In this document: positions 53,125-61,519 of the stretch, piece after piece
Position numbering within the stretch: the stretch's first letter is position 1
Layout of the letters: each line of letters begins with the position of its first letter
Source of the DNA: GCA-2720865 sp047630275
GTDB taxonomy: Bacteria; Bdellovibrionota; Bacteriovoracia; Bacteriovoracales; Bacteriovoracaceae
Assembly: GCA_047630275.1 (NCBI GenBank)
Contig: JBLHVN010000001.1
Coordinates: 1,736,001-1,800,000 of the forward strand
Reading direction: 5' to 3'
Length of the DNA stretch: 64,000 nt
Program-made: the position numbers and the translations under genes
Notes under the pieces: model-generated
Seen by the model: only the letters and a program-made list of their open reading frames with translations
What the model was told of the DNA's origin: nothing
The model's database searches: none

Positions 53125-55181
53125 TAACTCTCCCAATCCTCTAAAGCACGAAGAGCATGAACCCTACAGAGGGTAAATTCTTCGTCTGTGATAAACCCAC
53201 CATGACCCATAATACTGGCCAGGCGCACTCCGTGCTCTTGAGCTAATTTATCGATCTCTAACACTTTTTCGTAACTTATATTTCTACTTAGAGTGAAGCT
53301 TTCAAACTTTTCTGCCATGGCCAAAAGAGCAGTCTCGGCCAAGCAAGCGTAGACAATATTTCCTTCAAGCCCAATATCCACATTTGAATCAACTTCACCA
53401 GGGAGTTGAACCTCTCCGCTCGCAATGACCATAACATCAGGTCTTTGAAGAGCATCTTCTTCTTTAATATCAAAGGGTCTACTTACATCACAGATTACGC
53501 AGCCAGGTTTAACGTCCAATATGTCCATGATCTTTTTCCCCCGAGAACTTGTGGTGGTGATTATCAGATCACAGTCTCTAGAGAAGCTCTCTGGAGTAGT
53601 TCCTATTTCAATATTTGATTCTGGTGCTATCTTTTCAATATCTTCTTTAAGTTCTAATAATTTATAGGCCCGCGGCGCAACAAGAACGACTTCCCTCCAT
53701 GTCTGGGCCAATATTTTCGCGCTAACAGCGCCAATGCTTCCAGTCGCCCCGACCACCATAACTTTGCCTTGATAGACATCATCTTTTTTTTCAACAAAGC
53801 CTAGCTTATCAATAGCAAACTTAGCGGCCCATAAGGTAGAGCAGGCCGAAAGAGAATTTCCTGTTGTAACGGGTATGGGGCTTTGATTTGCAACAGTAAC
53901 CCCAGCATCCCCAACAATCTTTGTATAGGCACCAAGACCAATAATAGAAGCTCCCCTTCTATCAGCATTATGACAGAGGTTAGTCAGCTTTTTATAAATA
54001 ACATTAGGATCACTTTCCATTAATTTCTTAGGTGTTTCTGTCACCGTATAGATCAGTCCCTCTACTTCTTTCCCTGTTTTTTCACTGACAATCCCTTTGA
54101 TTCTTCCATAGTAAAAACCAGGAGACAGGGCCATCAACTCTTCAGCTACTTTTTCAAGGGGTTTTGAATAGGGTTTTAAAAACTTAAGCATAGGATGCTT
54201 AAAGACCATGTCCGCCGATAAGGGATGGATAATAAAAGCAAACTTATTCTCAGTTCCAGTAGGCACTTGATTTAATTCCTTAAGCTCACTTGAGAGCTTT
54301 AAATTATCAATCCACTTGAGAACATCATCAGCATTCATAGGAGCATGCACTCCAAGTTCGCTACCAAAGCTTAAAAAGAGCCCCTCTAAGACACCAAAGC
54401 TAATATTAGGATTATCTATCACCTGAGGCATGCAAACGATAACATCTCCAACACCTACTTGCTTAAAGCGCCTCTCTAGCCCTGGGCTTAAAAAGTCAAC
54501 AATGACGGTCTTCCCTCGTAAGTGCTCAAGGTTAACAAGATTAAAGGTCGATTCATTTCCCACAAAGATATCTGCATCGAAGAATTCCTTTAAATTATTT
54601 GTAAGGTCCAAGTTGGTAATATCAAACTTAGATAAGTTTGATCGCTTGATCTTCATCCTCTTAAAGACTGGAGTTAGAAACTTTATAAAATTCTCTAATT
54701 GTTTAGCATTTTTTAAGTTAAACGGAAGCCCTGCAAAGAAATAAGGGTCGGCCATAATAAGCTCACAGCCAAATTCCACCATGACATCCATAAGGCTTTT
54801 TTGTAAGGCCCCAGAATAAAAAGCCACTTTTTTATTTCCCATTAAAGCACGGTTCTTTAAATAAAATTGTCTAATGGCCCAAGGAATATAGACATCTTTT
54901 ACTACTTGCCCGTCTGCCATAGGAGTTTGCTTGGCAATAGATCTTATCTTCTCAGCTTGAGGATGAGAAAAAAGGTTACCTTTAAAAGAAAGCTTCGGAG
55001 GAATACCGGTAACGACAATGACATCACATTGACCGTCGTATTTTTGAATAATGTTTTTGGTTAGATTAAAATCAAAGTTGGTTGAAAACTGAGTAAGACG
55101 AACACTCTCTCCTTTAAATTCTAAGATCTCGTCAAAATTATTAGTATCAAGAGAGTAAGCTATGCTTAAGATATGCTTCAC
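53124..55181 (-). CDS. Acyl-ACP-reductase-like enzyme fused to an unknown N-terminal domain
   Basis: 685 residues. Residues 314-685 follow the cyanobacterial aldehyde-forming acyl-ACP reductase (AAR): FIIHPLS, IIGLGAYTKIV, GNSLSACSTLWAAK, Rossmann motif GATGSIG (488-494), and YACLAETALLAM with Cys613 where AAR has its catalytic Cys. It should reduce an acyl thioester to an aldehyde or transfer the acyl group. Residues 1-310 match the separate protein at 20995-21951 and no family known to me. GTG start at 55181 with AAGGAG, overlapping the preceding stop by four bases. Cytoplasmic by lack of a signal. Confidence 0.75.
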   Translation of the reverse strand: MKHILSIAYSLDTNNFDEILEFKGESVRLTQFSTNFDFNLTKNIIQKYDGQCDVIVVTGIPPKLSFKGNLFSHPQAEKIRSIAKQTPMADGQVVKDVYIPWAIRQFYLKNRALMGNKKVAFYSGALQKSLMDVMVEFGCELIMADPYFFAGLPFNLKNAKQLENFIKFLTPVFKRMKIKRSNLSKFDITNLDLTNNLKEFFDADIFVGNESTFNLVNLEHLRGKTVIVDFLSPGLERRFKQVGVGDVIVCMPQVIDNPNISFGVLEGLFLSFGSELGVHAPMNADDVLKWIDNLKLSSELKELNQVPTGTENKFAFIIHPLSADMVFKHPMLKFLKPYSKPLEKVAEELMALSPGFYYGRIKGIVSEKTGKEVEGLIYTVTETPKKLMESDPNVIYKKLTNLCHNADRRGASIIGLGAYTKIVGDAGVTVANQSPIPVTTGNSLSACSTLWAAKFAIDKLGFVEKKDDVYQGKVMVVGATGSIGAVSAKILAQTWREVVLVAPRAYKLLELKEDIEKIAPESNIEIGTTPESFSRDCDLIITTTSSRGKKIMDILDVKPGCVICDVSRPFDIKEEDALQRPDVMVIASGEVQLPGEVDSNVDIGLEGNIVYACLAETALLAMAEKFESFTLSRNISYEKVLEIDKLAQEHGVRLASIMGHGGFITDEEFTLCRVHALRALEDWES

Positions 55182-56209
55182 TTAAACATCTCCTTAGCAT
55201 ATTCATAAAAAGGAGAGGCGTAATCCCTATAAGATTTCCTCGGCACCCCAGAAAAGTCATTAATCAGATGGCTTGTTTCATACTGGCATTTTCCGTACAT
55301 GTACAAGAGAAGCTCAGAAGGAAGCCCTATTCGAGGCAGGAGCATTTTATAAAGCGGCGAGTGAGGAAGGGGCAATACTTCTAAGTTAATCCCGAAGGCC
55401 TTTAAAGAATCCTCTACAAACCTTGAGACACTCGGAGGTGAATCTCCTATTACATGATAACAATTAAGCTTTCCCTCTCTAGGATGGGCCATAGCTTCTT
55501 CTAGGATATTAACGGCTTCATCTACAGGAATAAAAGGCATGACGGCCTTTTCATCAAATGGGAGTGGTAAGTACTTTATCTTATTTAAATGTTTAAATTT
55601 ATTCTTTGCCTTACTTAGGAACTTAAAAAAGTAATAGGGGCCGTCGACTTTAGGCATCTTACCTGTTTTAGAATCTCCAACAAGAATTCCTAGGCGGTAA
55701 ATATGCTTGCTACCACCAAATTCAAAAGACCTCACCATGGCCTCAGCATCGTATTTCGTCTTAGCATAATGATTGCTAAATCTTTGACCTTCTTTAAGAG
55801 AGTTCTCACTAAAGAGACCAGTGTAATTACCCGCTACAGCTATAGTGCTTATATAATGAAAGTGTTTTAAATTGGTGCATTGATTGGCCAAGTAAAGGAT
55901 ATTTTGAGTTCCAACAACATTGTACATAAAGCAACTGCTGTAAGGCCCTTCGATATCATAGTAAGCGGCCCCATGAAAGATCACATCAACTTCTTCTTTT
56001 ATCTTCTTTAAAATCCCAGCCTCTTCGATAATGTCTGGACCAGAGATATCACCCTTAACTAATTCAATATTAGGAAGGTCTTCAAACCTAAGCTCCATTC
56101 TTTTAGAAGGACGGCGGCAAAGAAGATAAATTTTTTCAAAATGGGGGGCCAGTCTCTCTACGAGCTCACTTCCTAAGAAGCCAGTTCCTCCCGTTAAAAA
56201 TAATTTCAT
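55178..56209 (-). CDS. NAD(P)-dependent epimerase/reductase (extended SDR)
   Basis: 343 residues. GGTGFLG at residues 7-13 binds the cofactor; HYAKTKYDAE near 148 gives the YxxxK catalytic pair. The fold is that of the thioester-reductase/3-beta-HSD/OleD group, with a C-terminal half (LPSELLLYMYGKCQYETS) like that of fatty-acyl reductases. It probably reduces or oxidises a lipid intermediate such as the aldehyde from the neighbouring AAR-like enzyme. It lies 9 bases after the lipid kinase and overlaps the next gene. Confidence 0.8.
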   Translation of the reverse strand: MKLFLTGGTGFLGSELVERLAPHFEKIYLLCRRPSKRMELRFEDLPNIELVKGDISGPDIIEEAGILKKIKEEVDVIFHGAAYYDIEGPYSSCFMYNVVGTQNILYLANQCTNLKHFHYISTIAVAGNYTGLFSENSLKEGQRFSNHYAKTKYDAEAMVRSFEFGGSKHIYRLGILVGDSKTGKMPKVDGPYYFFKFLSKAKNKFKHLNKIKYLPLPFDEKAVMPFIPVDEAVNILEEAMAHPREGKLNCYHVIGDSPPSVSRFVEDSLKAFGINLEVLPLPHSPLYKMLLPRIGLPSELLLYMYGKCQYETSHLINDFSGVPRKSYRDYASPFYEYAKEMFK

Positions 56210-56218
56210 GACTCTATT

Positions 56219-57190
56219 CTAAGATAGGCTGACGTCGTTGACTAGGTCTACTAAATCCGTCCCGACTTGAGCAGAATAAACCTTCAAAGCGTCTCTTTCG
56301 ATTTCAATATCAAAAGAGTCGGTCTCCTCTGAATGTAAGATTTCACCGTCCCCAAAGAATTGTGGTGTCTTTTTTGAGGAGAGGTTCTTAATATTTACTT
56401 TATCTGATTCAAAGCTAATAAAGTTTGGATCATTGATGGGCAAGGAGCCTTTGGCGATTTGAAGAATGCACTGGATGAGCTTTTGTCTTGAATCATGAGT
56501 TAAGATACTCACGTTAAACTTCCCGTCTGAATTGTTAGTTTTTGGAGCTATATTAAAAGTACCCGCAAGCATTGGTTGGTTATTAACTAAGATACAAGAG
56601 GTCTTGATCTTTCCAGAGAACTCTTTTGAAGTTATATCCAGGTGGTACTGCTCAAAGTTTACACTTAAAAGCTCCTGGGCCACAAAGAAACTATAGATTG
56701 ATTTTCCAGAGGCCTTCATGATGCTCTTAAAGACTGGATATTTACGCCTAATGCTATTGATCTTCTTGGCCACTTCACCACCAAGACCAATCCCACCATT
56801 AGTCGCCATCAACCTATTGTTGATTCGAATTAGATCTATCTTTTTGATCTGTTGGTTGCGGATGCATTGGCAAATCTTCTTGATGTTTTCATTCATACCT
56901 AACTCTGAAGCTAGGTCATTGGCCGTTCCCCCAGGGATCACTAAGAGACCAATGTCTTTATTGGCCAAGTTTTGAATCAAGGTATTTACCGTTCCATCGC
57001 CTCCAACGCTTACAACGGCGTCAACATTGGCATCAATATCGGCCTTTAGGTCACTATGAAGCTCTTCTAAGCTATTTGGGGTGCGAAAATTGAGCTTTGA
57101 GCGAAACAGACTACGGGTAATACGGCCCTTCCAATAATCTAGATCCGTATTAGCTGCTCGCTGATTTAAATAGACGCTTATGTTTTGCAT
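56219..57190 (-). CDS. Diacylglycerol-kinase-family lipid kinase
   Basis: 323 residues from ATG 57190, which starts at the first strand of the fold (ISVYLNQRA). GGDGT at 63-67 and PGGTAND at 86-92 are the nucleotide motifs of the DAGK/YegS/sphingosine-kinase fold; TNGGIGLGGEV and FFGDGEIL complete it. An upstream in-frame start at 57346 would add 52 residues that look non-coding and is rejected. Substrate could be diacylglycerol, a sphingoid base or another lipid alcohol. First gene of the leftward operon. Confidence 0.85.
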   Translation of the reverse strand: MQNISVYLNQRAANTDLDYWKGRITRSLFRSKLNFRTPNSLEELHSDLKADIDANVDAVVSVGGDGTVNTLIQNLANKDIGLLVIPGGTANDLASELGMNENIKKICQCIRNQQIKKIDLIRINNRLMATNGGIGLGGEVAKKINSIRRKYPVFKSIMKASGKSIYSFFVAQELLSVNFEQYHLDITSKEFSGKIKTSCILVNNQPMLAGTFNIAPKTNNSDGKFNVSILTHDSRQKLIQCILQIAKGSLPINDPNFISFESDKVNIKNLSSKKTPQFFGDGEILHSEETDSFDIEIERDALKVYSAQVGTDLVDLVNDVSLS

Positions 57191-57358
57191 GCTCGGTTTT
57201 CCTCTAAGTTCAATACTCAAGTGTAGCCTTTTGAGGGGCTCCTCTCGAGCCCATATGCTGCGACGTGTAATAAATACAGGAACTGTTGGGATTTTTGACG
57301 ATTTTTCCTGTATTATTAGGGCTTTGAAATATGTATTTAAGGCCAAGGAGGGCCCAAG
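57191..57358. promoter_or_regulatory. Divergent intergenic region of the lipid cluster
   Basis: 168 bases between two head-to-head operons, which must hold both promoters. AT-rich, with no perfect -35/-10 pair evident; an AAGGAGG ribosome-binding site for the rightward gene lies at 57345-57351. Confidence 0.4.
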
Positions 57359-58132
57359 TTGTCAAATCTCAGGGTTTTGTTTGTCACCAGCCGCGTGACC
57401 TATATGCCGGATAACTATTTAGATCTTTTTGAAAATCTTTTACAACTCAACTCTTCTTGGGTCTCGGGCCTTGTCTTGCTTGATAACCTAGATACAAAAA
57501 CCACTTTGCAAAGTATTGCTCTTCCTTTTTTAGGCGCTAAAGACATAGGTCTTCAACTTCTAAGAAATATAGTTGAACTCCCCTTAAGAAAACGAGAAAA
57601 AGTTTTTAAGAATCTAAAGATCCCAGTTCTTAATTGGCAGTCAATGAATTCTAAAGAGGCCATAGACTATGTCCTAAAAAACAAGATTGATCTCATTGTT
57701 AACCTTCGAACGAGATGCATTTACAAAAAAGAAATCCTTAATGCCCCAAAGATTGGCTGCCTCAATATTCATCATGGACTACTTCCCGATTACAGAGGAA
57801 CCTTTTGTGACCTCTATGCCTTAACAGAAGGCAGGAAGGCTGGCTTTAGCATTCATGAAATGGTGGAAAAGATTGATGCAGGAAAGCTGCATAAAGTCGT
57901 TCCCGTTGCGAGCAAAGAAGAGATAAAAATAAAAAACAAGTATTCTTACTTGAACTACTTAAAAAAGACGGCCCAAGTAGAGGCAAAAGCTCTTTATGAA
58001 CTTTGTCTTGAGATAGATAAAAGAAGAAGTTTTCCTGAGGGCGAACCCAACATAACTGAAAAAAAGATTTTTACCAAGAACCCTACCAAAAAACAGATTA
58101 AAGAATTTATAAACCAAGGCTTTGTTCTATGA
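57359..58132 (+). CDS. Formyltransferase-fold protein
   Basis: 257 residues. The signature INLRTRC...NIHHGLLPDYRG...SIHEMVEKIDAGK (around residues 120-180) is the catalytic core of the methionyl-tRNA/GAR/UDP-sugar formyltransferase fold, which uses 10-formyl-tetrahydrofolate. It lacks the C-terminal domain of methionyl-tRNA formyltransferase. The TTG start has a near-perfect AAGGAGGG. Placement suggests it formylates an amine in the lipid pathway, possibly that left by the BtaA-like step. This link is inference. Confidence 0.75.
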   Translation: MSNLRVLFVTSRVTYMPDNYLDLFENLLQLNSSWVSGLVLLDNLDTKTTLQSIALPFLGAKDIGLQLLRNIVELPLRKREKVFKNLKIPVLNWQSMNSKEAIDYVLKNKIDLIVNLRTRCIYKKEILNAPKIGCLNIHHGLLPDYRGTFCDLYALTEGRKAGFSIHEMVEKIDAGKLHKVVPVASKEEIKIKNKYSYLNYLKKTAQVEAKALYELCLEIDKRRSFPEGEPNITEKKIFTKNPTKKQIKEFINQGFVL

Positions 58133-58830
58133 CTAACTTAGAGAAATTAACCTTTATCGGACATCATGGTTCCCCGGGAACGACAGCAGACTTTGAAGAG
58201 GTCCAAAAACTCCTTCCCGCTTCAAGATGGTTGTGCCTAGAACGCTATCAAAACCCTAGCCGGCAACCTGAAGGGGCTGTTATTCATGTCGGCTATAGTT
58301 GGGGCAGCGTCGAAGCCGTTAAAGGGGCTCTTGAAAACCCAAGCCTAACCAAGGCCGTCGTCTTAATAAGTCCCTATCTTTTTGTCAGTAAGAAGATGTC
58401 CCCTGCCATAAAAACAATCTTAAGCTTGCCAGTTCTTGGGAACTTACTCCTCTCAAAGATGGCCCCTTCAAGTATCGCTAAGATGATGGTGGATTCATCT
58501 TACCCCTCAGAAGTTCCCTCTAGCTATAAACCAAACGAGCAAGTCTTCTCTAACCCAAAGGTCTTAAAACCAGCCATGTTTGAAAAAGATATACCAACAG
58601 AGAACATCGTCAGGAATTTAAAGGAATTAAAAAACCTGCCTATTCCTGTCTTAGTTATAAGAGGAGACTCTGACAAAACTTCCGGAGATGGCGATCAGTT
58701 TAAGCTTCTTGCCAATCATTTAGACTTCGAAGAAGTCATTATTGAAGGGGGAGGACACGCTCTTCCTTGGACCCATACTAAAGGAGTCACTGATGAGTTT
58801 CAAAAACTTGTTGATAACCTTAATTGGTAA
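58129..58830 (+). CDS. Alpha/beta hydrolase
   Basis: 233 residues. Nucleophile Ser57 in HVGYSWGS, acid in RGDSDKTSGDG and His in GGGHALPW complete the triad. The oxyanion segment HHGSPGTTADF lies near residue 12. The first overlap with the formyltransferase is ATGA, and its end overlaps the ligase gene by 38 bases. It may be a thioesterase or lipase in the pathway; OleB-type beta-lactone decarboxylases are related but lack similar motifs here. Confidence 0.8.
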   Translation: MTNLEKLTFIGHHGSPGTTADFEEVQKLLPASRWLCLERYQNPSRQPEGAVIHVGYSWGSVEAVKGALENPSLTKAVVLISPYLFVSKKMSPAIKTILSLPVLGNLLLSKMAPSSIAKMMVDSSYPSEVPSSYKPNEQVFSNPKVLKPAMFEKDIPTENIVRNLKELKNLPIPVLVIRGDSDKTSGDGDQFKLLANHLDFEEVIIEGGGHALPWTHTKGVTDEFQKLVDNLNW

Positions 58831-60592
58831 GCTTTCAAAAAGACCAGCTGGATTTCCAATAGAGCTAAACGGTCAAAAACTTTCAGAGGCAAAATCTTTT
58901 GGTTATCATGAGGGAAGTTCTTCATTAAACAATGTAGCTTCCTTTTTAACTCAGCACCTTGAAACAATCCCAGAAAGACCTATCTTAAGTTGGGTTCACC
59001 CAGATAAACTTAAAGACTGGAGCTATAATATAGACGACCCACTTCCCCATGATTCCGTTACTGTTAAAGAACTTGATCATCTTGTTGCCGTCATTGCAAC
59101 GGGCTTTAAAAAGCTTGGGATAAAAAAAGGCGACAGGGTCATCATCTTTGTTCCCATGTGCTTATACTTATACGCGGCTATGTTTGCTCTTCAAAAGATT
59201 GGGGCCATAGCAACCTTTCTTGACGGATGGGCCAGGCGAGATCAAATGGACGTGGCGGCCAAGGTCGTCGGGGCTAAGGCCTTTATCTCAGTAGAGAAGG
59301 CCTTTGATTATATGGGTGATCTTCCTGAAATAGGAAAGATTCCTTTGAAGATCTCCATTGGAGAGACAGTTAAGAAATATGATGCGAGTATCGAAGCCTT
59401 GATGAAAGGCTTAATTAGATCTCAAACGGAGCCAGTAGAAAAAGAACATACTGCTCTTATTACTTTTACAACTGGCTCTTCAGGAACCCCTAAGGGGGCC
59501 GACAGGACTCATCGTTTCTTAGCAGCTCAGCACTACGCCCTTGACAAGCACCTCCCTTTTGAGAGCAGCGACAAAGACCTGCCAGTCTTTCCCATCTTTT
59601 CTTTAAATAACTTAGCCGCCGGGGTAACAACAGTCTTGCCCGCCATTGACGTCGGCCAAGCTGGTGAAAAAGACGCCTTGGTTCTTATCGCCCAAATGAA
59701 ATCTGCTGGAGTAACAACCACAACTCTTTCCCCTAGCCTTTTAAGGCATGTTTATTCCTATTGCTTAGAAAATGATTTAAAGATTCCTTTTTTAAGAAGA
59801 ATCATAACGGGTGGGGCTCCTATTTCTAGGGACGACCTTATAAAAACAACAGAGATTGCCCCAAATGCTGAAGTCTTAGTCCTTTATGGCTCAACAGAGG
59901 TTGAACCCATGGCCCATATTGAAGCCAAGGACATGATCAAAAGAAAGAACAACCCAGACCCAGAGTGGGAAGATGAGGGAGTTAATGTAGGCCGTTTTGA
60001 TTCGGGACTTAAGGTAAAGTATTTAAAAATTAATAAAGGACCCTTAAAAGTAGAATCAGACACGGACTGGAAAGATCTTGAAGTTGAAGAAGGAAGGCCC
60101 GGAGAGATCATCGTCAGCGGGGAGCATGTTTGTCAGAATTATTATAACAATGCTGAGGCCTTTAAAAAATCAAAAATAAGGGACCACGAAGGAATTGTTT
60201 GGCACCGTACTGGGGATATCGGTAGAGTCGATGAACACGGAGACCTTTGGTTTATGGGAAGGATTCATAACGCTATTAATAGAGGAGGAAGTTACTTCTT
60301 TCCTGTGAGAGCTGAAGTAATTATGAAAAAGCTTCCCTTTGTTGAATACGCTGCTTACCTTGGCATGCCTGATGCTGACCTAGGTGAAAAGACCTACGCC
60401 GTCTTTACCGCAAGAGAAGGGGCCAATGGCTCTAAGGAAGAATGGATCACGGAGATTAAAAGAGTCATGGAGAAGAACTCAGTCATCTGCGATAAGATCT
60501 TACTGACTGATTCCATTCCCCTAGATGCCAGGCACCAAAGCAAGGTCGAGTACCAAGTCCTCCGGGAAAAATTACAGGAGAGCCATGAGTAA
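58793..60592 (+). CDS. AMP-forming acyl-CoA synthetase-type ligase (OleC-like branch)
   Basis: 599 residues from ATG 58793, which has AAGGAG 6 bases before it; the longer frame from 58742 is only a shadow of the hydrolase gene. AMP-binding motif FTTGSSGTPKG at 225-235, GGAPISRDD, LYGSTEVEP and HRTGDIGRVD. The C-terminus (WFMGRIHNAINRGG) resembles OleC and long-chain acyl ligases. It activates a carboxylic acid, likely fatty, as adenylate. No OleA thiolase is nearby, so olefin formation is not supported. Confidence 0.85.
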   Translation: MSFKNLLITLIGKLSKRPAGFPIELNGQKLSEAKSFGYHEGSSSLNNVASFLTQHLETIPERPILSWVHPDKLKDWSYNIDDPLPHDSVTVKELDHLVAVIATGFKKLGIKKGDRVIIFVPMCLYLYAAMFALQKIGAIATFLDGWARRDQMDVAAKVVGAKAFISVEKAFDYMGDLPEIGKIPLKISIGETVKKYDASIEALMKGLIRSQTEPVEKEHTALITFTTGSSGTPKGADRTHRFLAAQHYALDKHLPFESSDKDLPVFPIFSLNNLAAGVTTVLPAIDVGQAGEKDALVLIAQMKSAGVTTTTLSPSLLRHVYSYCLENDLKIPFLRRIITGGAPISRDDLIKTTEIAPNAEVLVLYGSTEVEPMAHIEAKDMIKRKNNPDPEWEDEGVNVGRFDSGLKVKYLKINKGPLKVESDTDWKDLEVEEGRPGEIIVSGEHVCQNYYNNAEAFKKSKIRDHEGIVWHRTGDIGRVDEHGDLWFMGRIHNAINRGGSYFFPVRAEVIMKKLPFVEYAAYLGMPDADLGEKTYAVFTAREGANGSKEEWITEIKRVMEKNSVICDKILLTDSIPLDARHQSKVEYQVLREKLQESHE

Positions 60593-61517
60593 TTACGTAA
60601 AAGAGAGGTTTAAGCATCTTTCTAAATGGTGGGAATTTACCAGCGAAAGATTTGAGCCTCTAAGTCATTTCTTTATGATCGCCCTATTCTTTGGTGCCCA
60701 TTACTTGGTTGCTGACGCAAGTAAGTACGTCATCCTAGAACCTATTCATCTAGCTTGGGTAACACTTGGAACCGCTGCTTTTTTTATGAAGCTTCGCTTT
60801 TATGATGAAATTAAAGACTATGAAACTGATGTTACCTTCAATCCCACCCGCCCCCTCCCTAGAGGTCTTTTAAAAGACTTTGATATGAAAAAAGGAATTG
60901 AACATTGTATCATCTTAGAGATTATCTTTTTTACATCCTGTGGAATGCCTGGATTTGTCGCCATTGTAATGGCCATAGGTTACTCGCTTTTAATGTATAG
61001 AGAATTCTTCATAGGAGAAAAGATCAGGCCTCACCTTACAACATATGCCACAAGCCATACTATTGTTACTATCTTTTTATCTATAGCTATCTTCTCGGCC
61101 CTTAGCCGCTATTATCCATGGGATCATGAGCCTGATTTTTATTATTTTTCCATCATGAGTTGGCTGCTCTTTAATATCTTTGAACTTGGTAGAAAGATCT
61201 ATCAACCTTGTGAAGAAAGAGAAGGTGTAGATACCTACTCTAGCATCTGGGGAAAGTTTGGCGCTACCGTACTGATCTTCGTTCACGCCGTTGGCGTTGC
61301 CATTTTAAGCCTCCTTATCTCAACCATTGATTTCTTTTTCATGCAGGCCTATCAGGCCGTCGCCATTGGCATCTTAATTTTTATAAGCGCCACCTATTTG
61401 GTAGGTAAGAAACCCGCCAGCGGACAGCTTTTTAGAAAATTTAGTGAAGTTTATATTGTTATTATTTACGCTGGAGTGATCGCTAACTACGTCCTTCGCA
61501 AATTCTACTGGAATTAA
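60585..61517 (+). CDS. UbiA-family prenyltransferase
   Basis: 310 residues with about eight membrane segments. First Asp-rich motif in LRFYDEIKDYETD and PTRPLPRGLL; second in NIFELGRKI...EEREGVDTYSSIWG. Both are needed for Mg-diphosphate binding in UbiA enzymes, which join a prenyl chain to an aromatic, phosphosugar or glycerol-phosphate acceptor at the inner membrane. ATG 60585 has AGGAGAG and overlaps the ligase stop by eight bases. Acceptor unknown. Confidence 0.85.
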   Translation: MSNYVKERFKHLSKWWEFTSERFEPLSHFFMIALFFGAHYLVADASKYVILEPIHLAWVTLGTAAFFMKLRFYDEIKDYETDVTFNPTRPLPRGLLKDFDMKKGIEHCIILEIIFFTSCGMPGFVAIVMAIGYSLLMYREFFIGEKIRPHLTTYATSHTIVTIFLSIAIFSALSRYYPWDHEPDFYYFSIMSWLLFNIFELGRKIYQPCEEREGVDTYSSIWGKFGATVLIFVHAVGVAILSLLISTIDFFFMQAYQAVAIGILIFISATYLVGKKPASGQLFRKFSEVYIVIIYAGVIANYVLRKFYWN

Positions 61518-61519
61518 TT

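Noticed and set aside
56219..57346. Longer lipid kinase starting at 57346
   Set aside because: The extra residues lack protein-like pattern and the frame would leave only 12 bases for two divergent promoters.
52027..60592. Olefin (OleABCD) pathway
   Set aside because: OleC-like ligase, SDR and alpha/beta hydrolase are present, but there is no OleA thiolase, and the hydrolase lacks OleB-like features.
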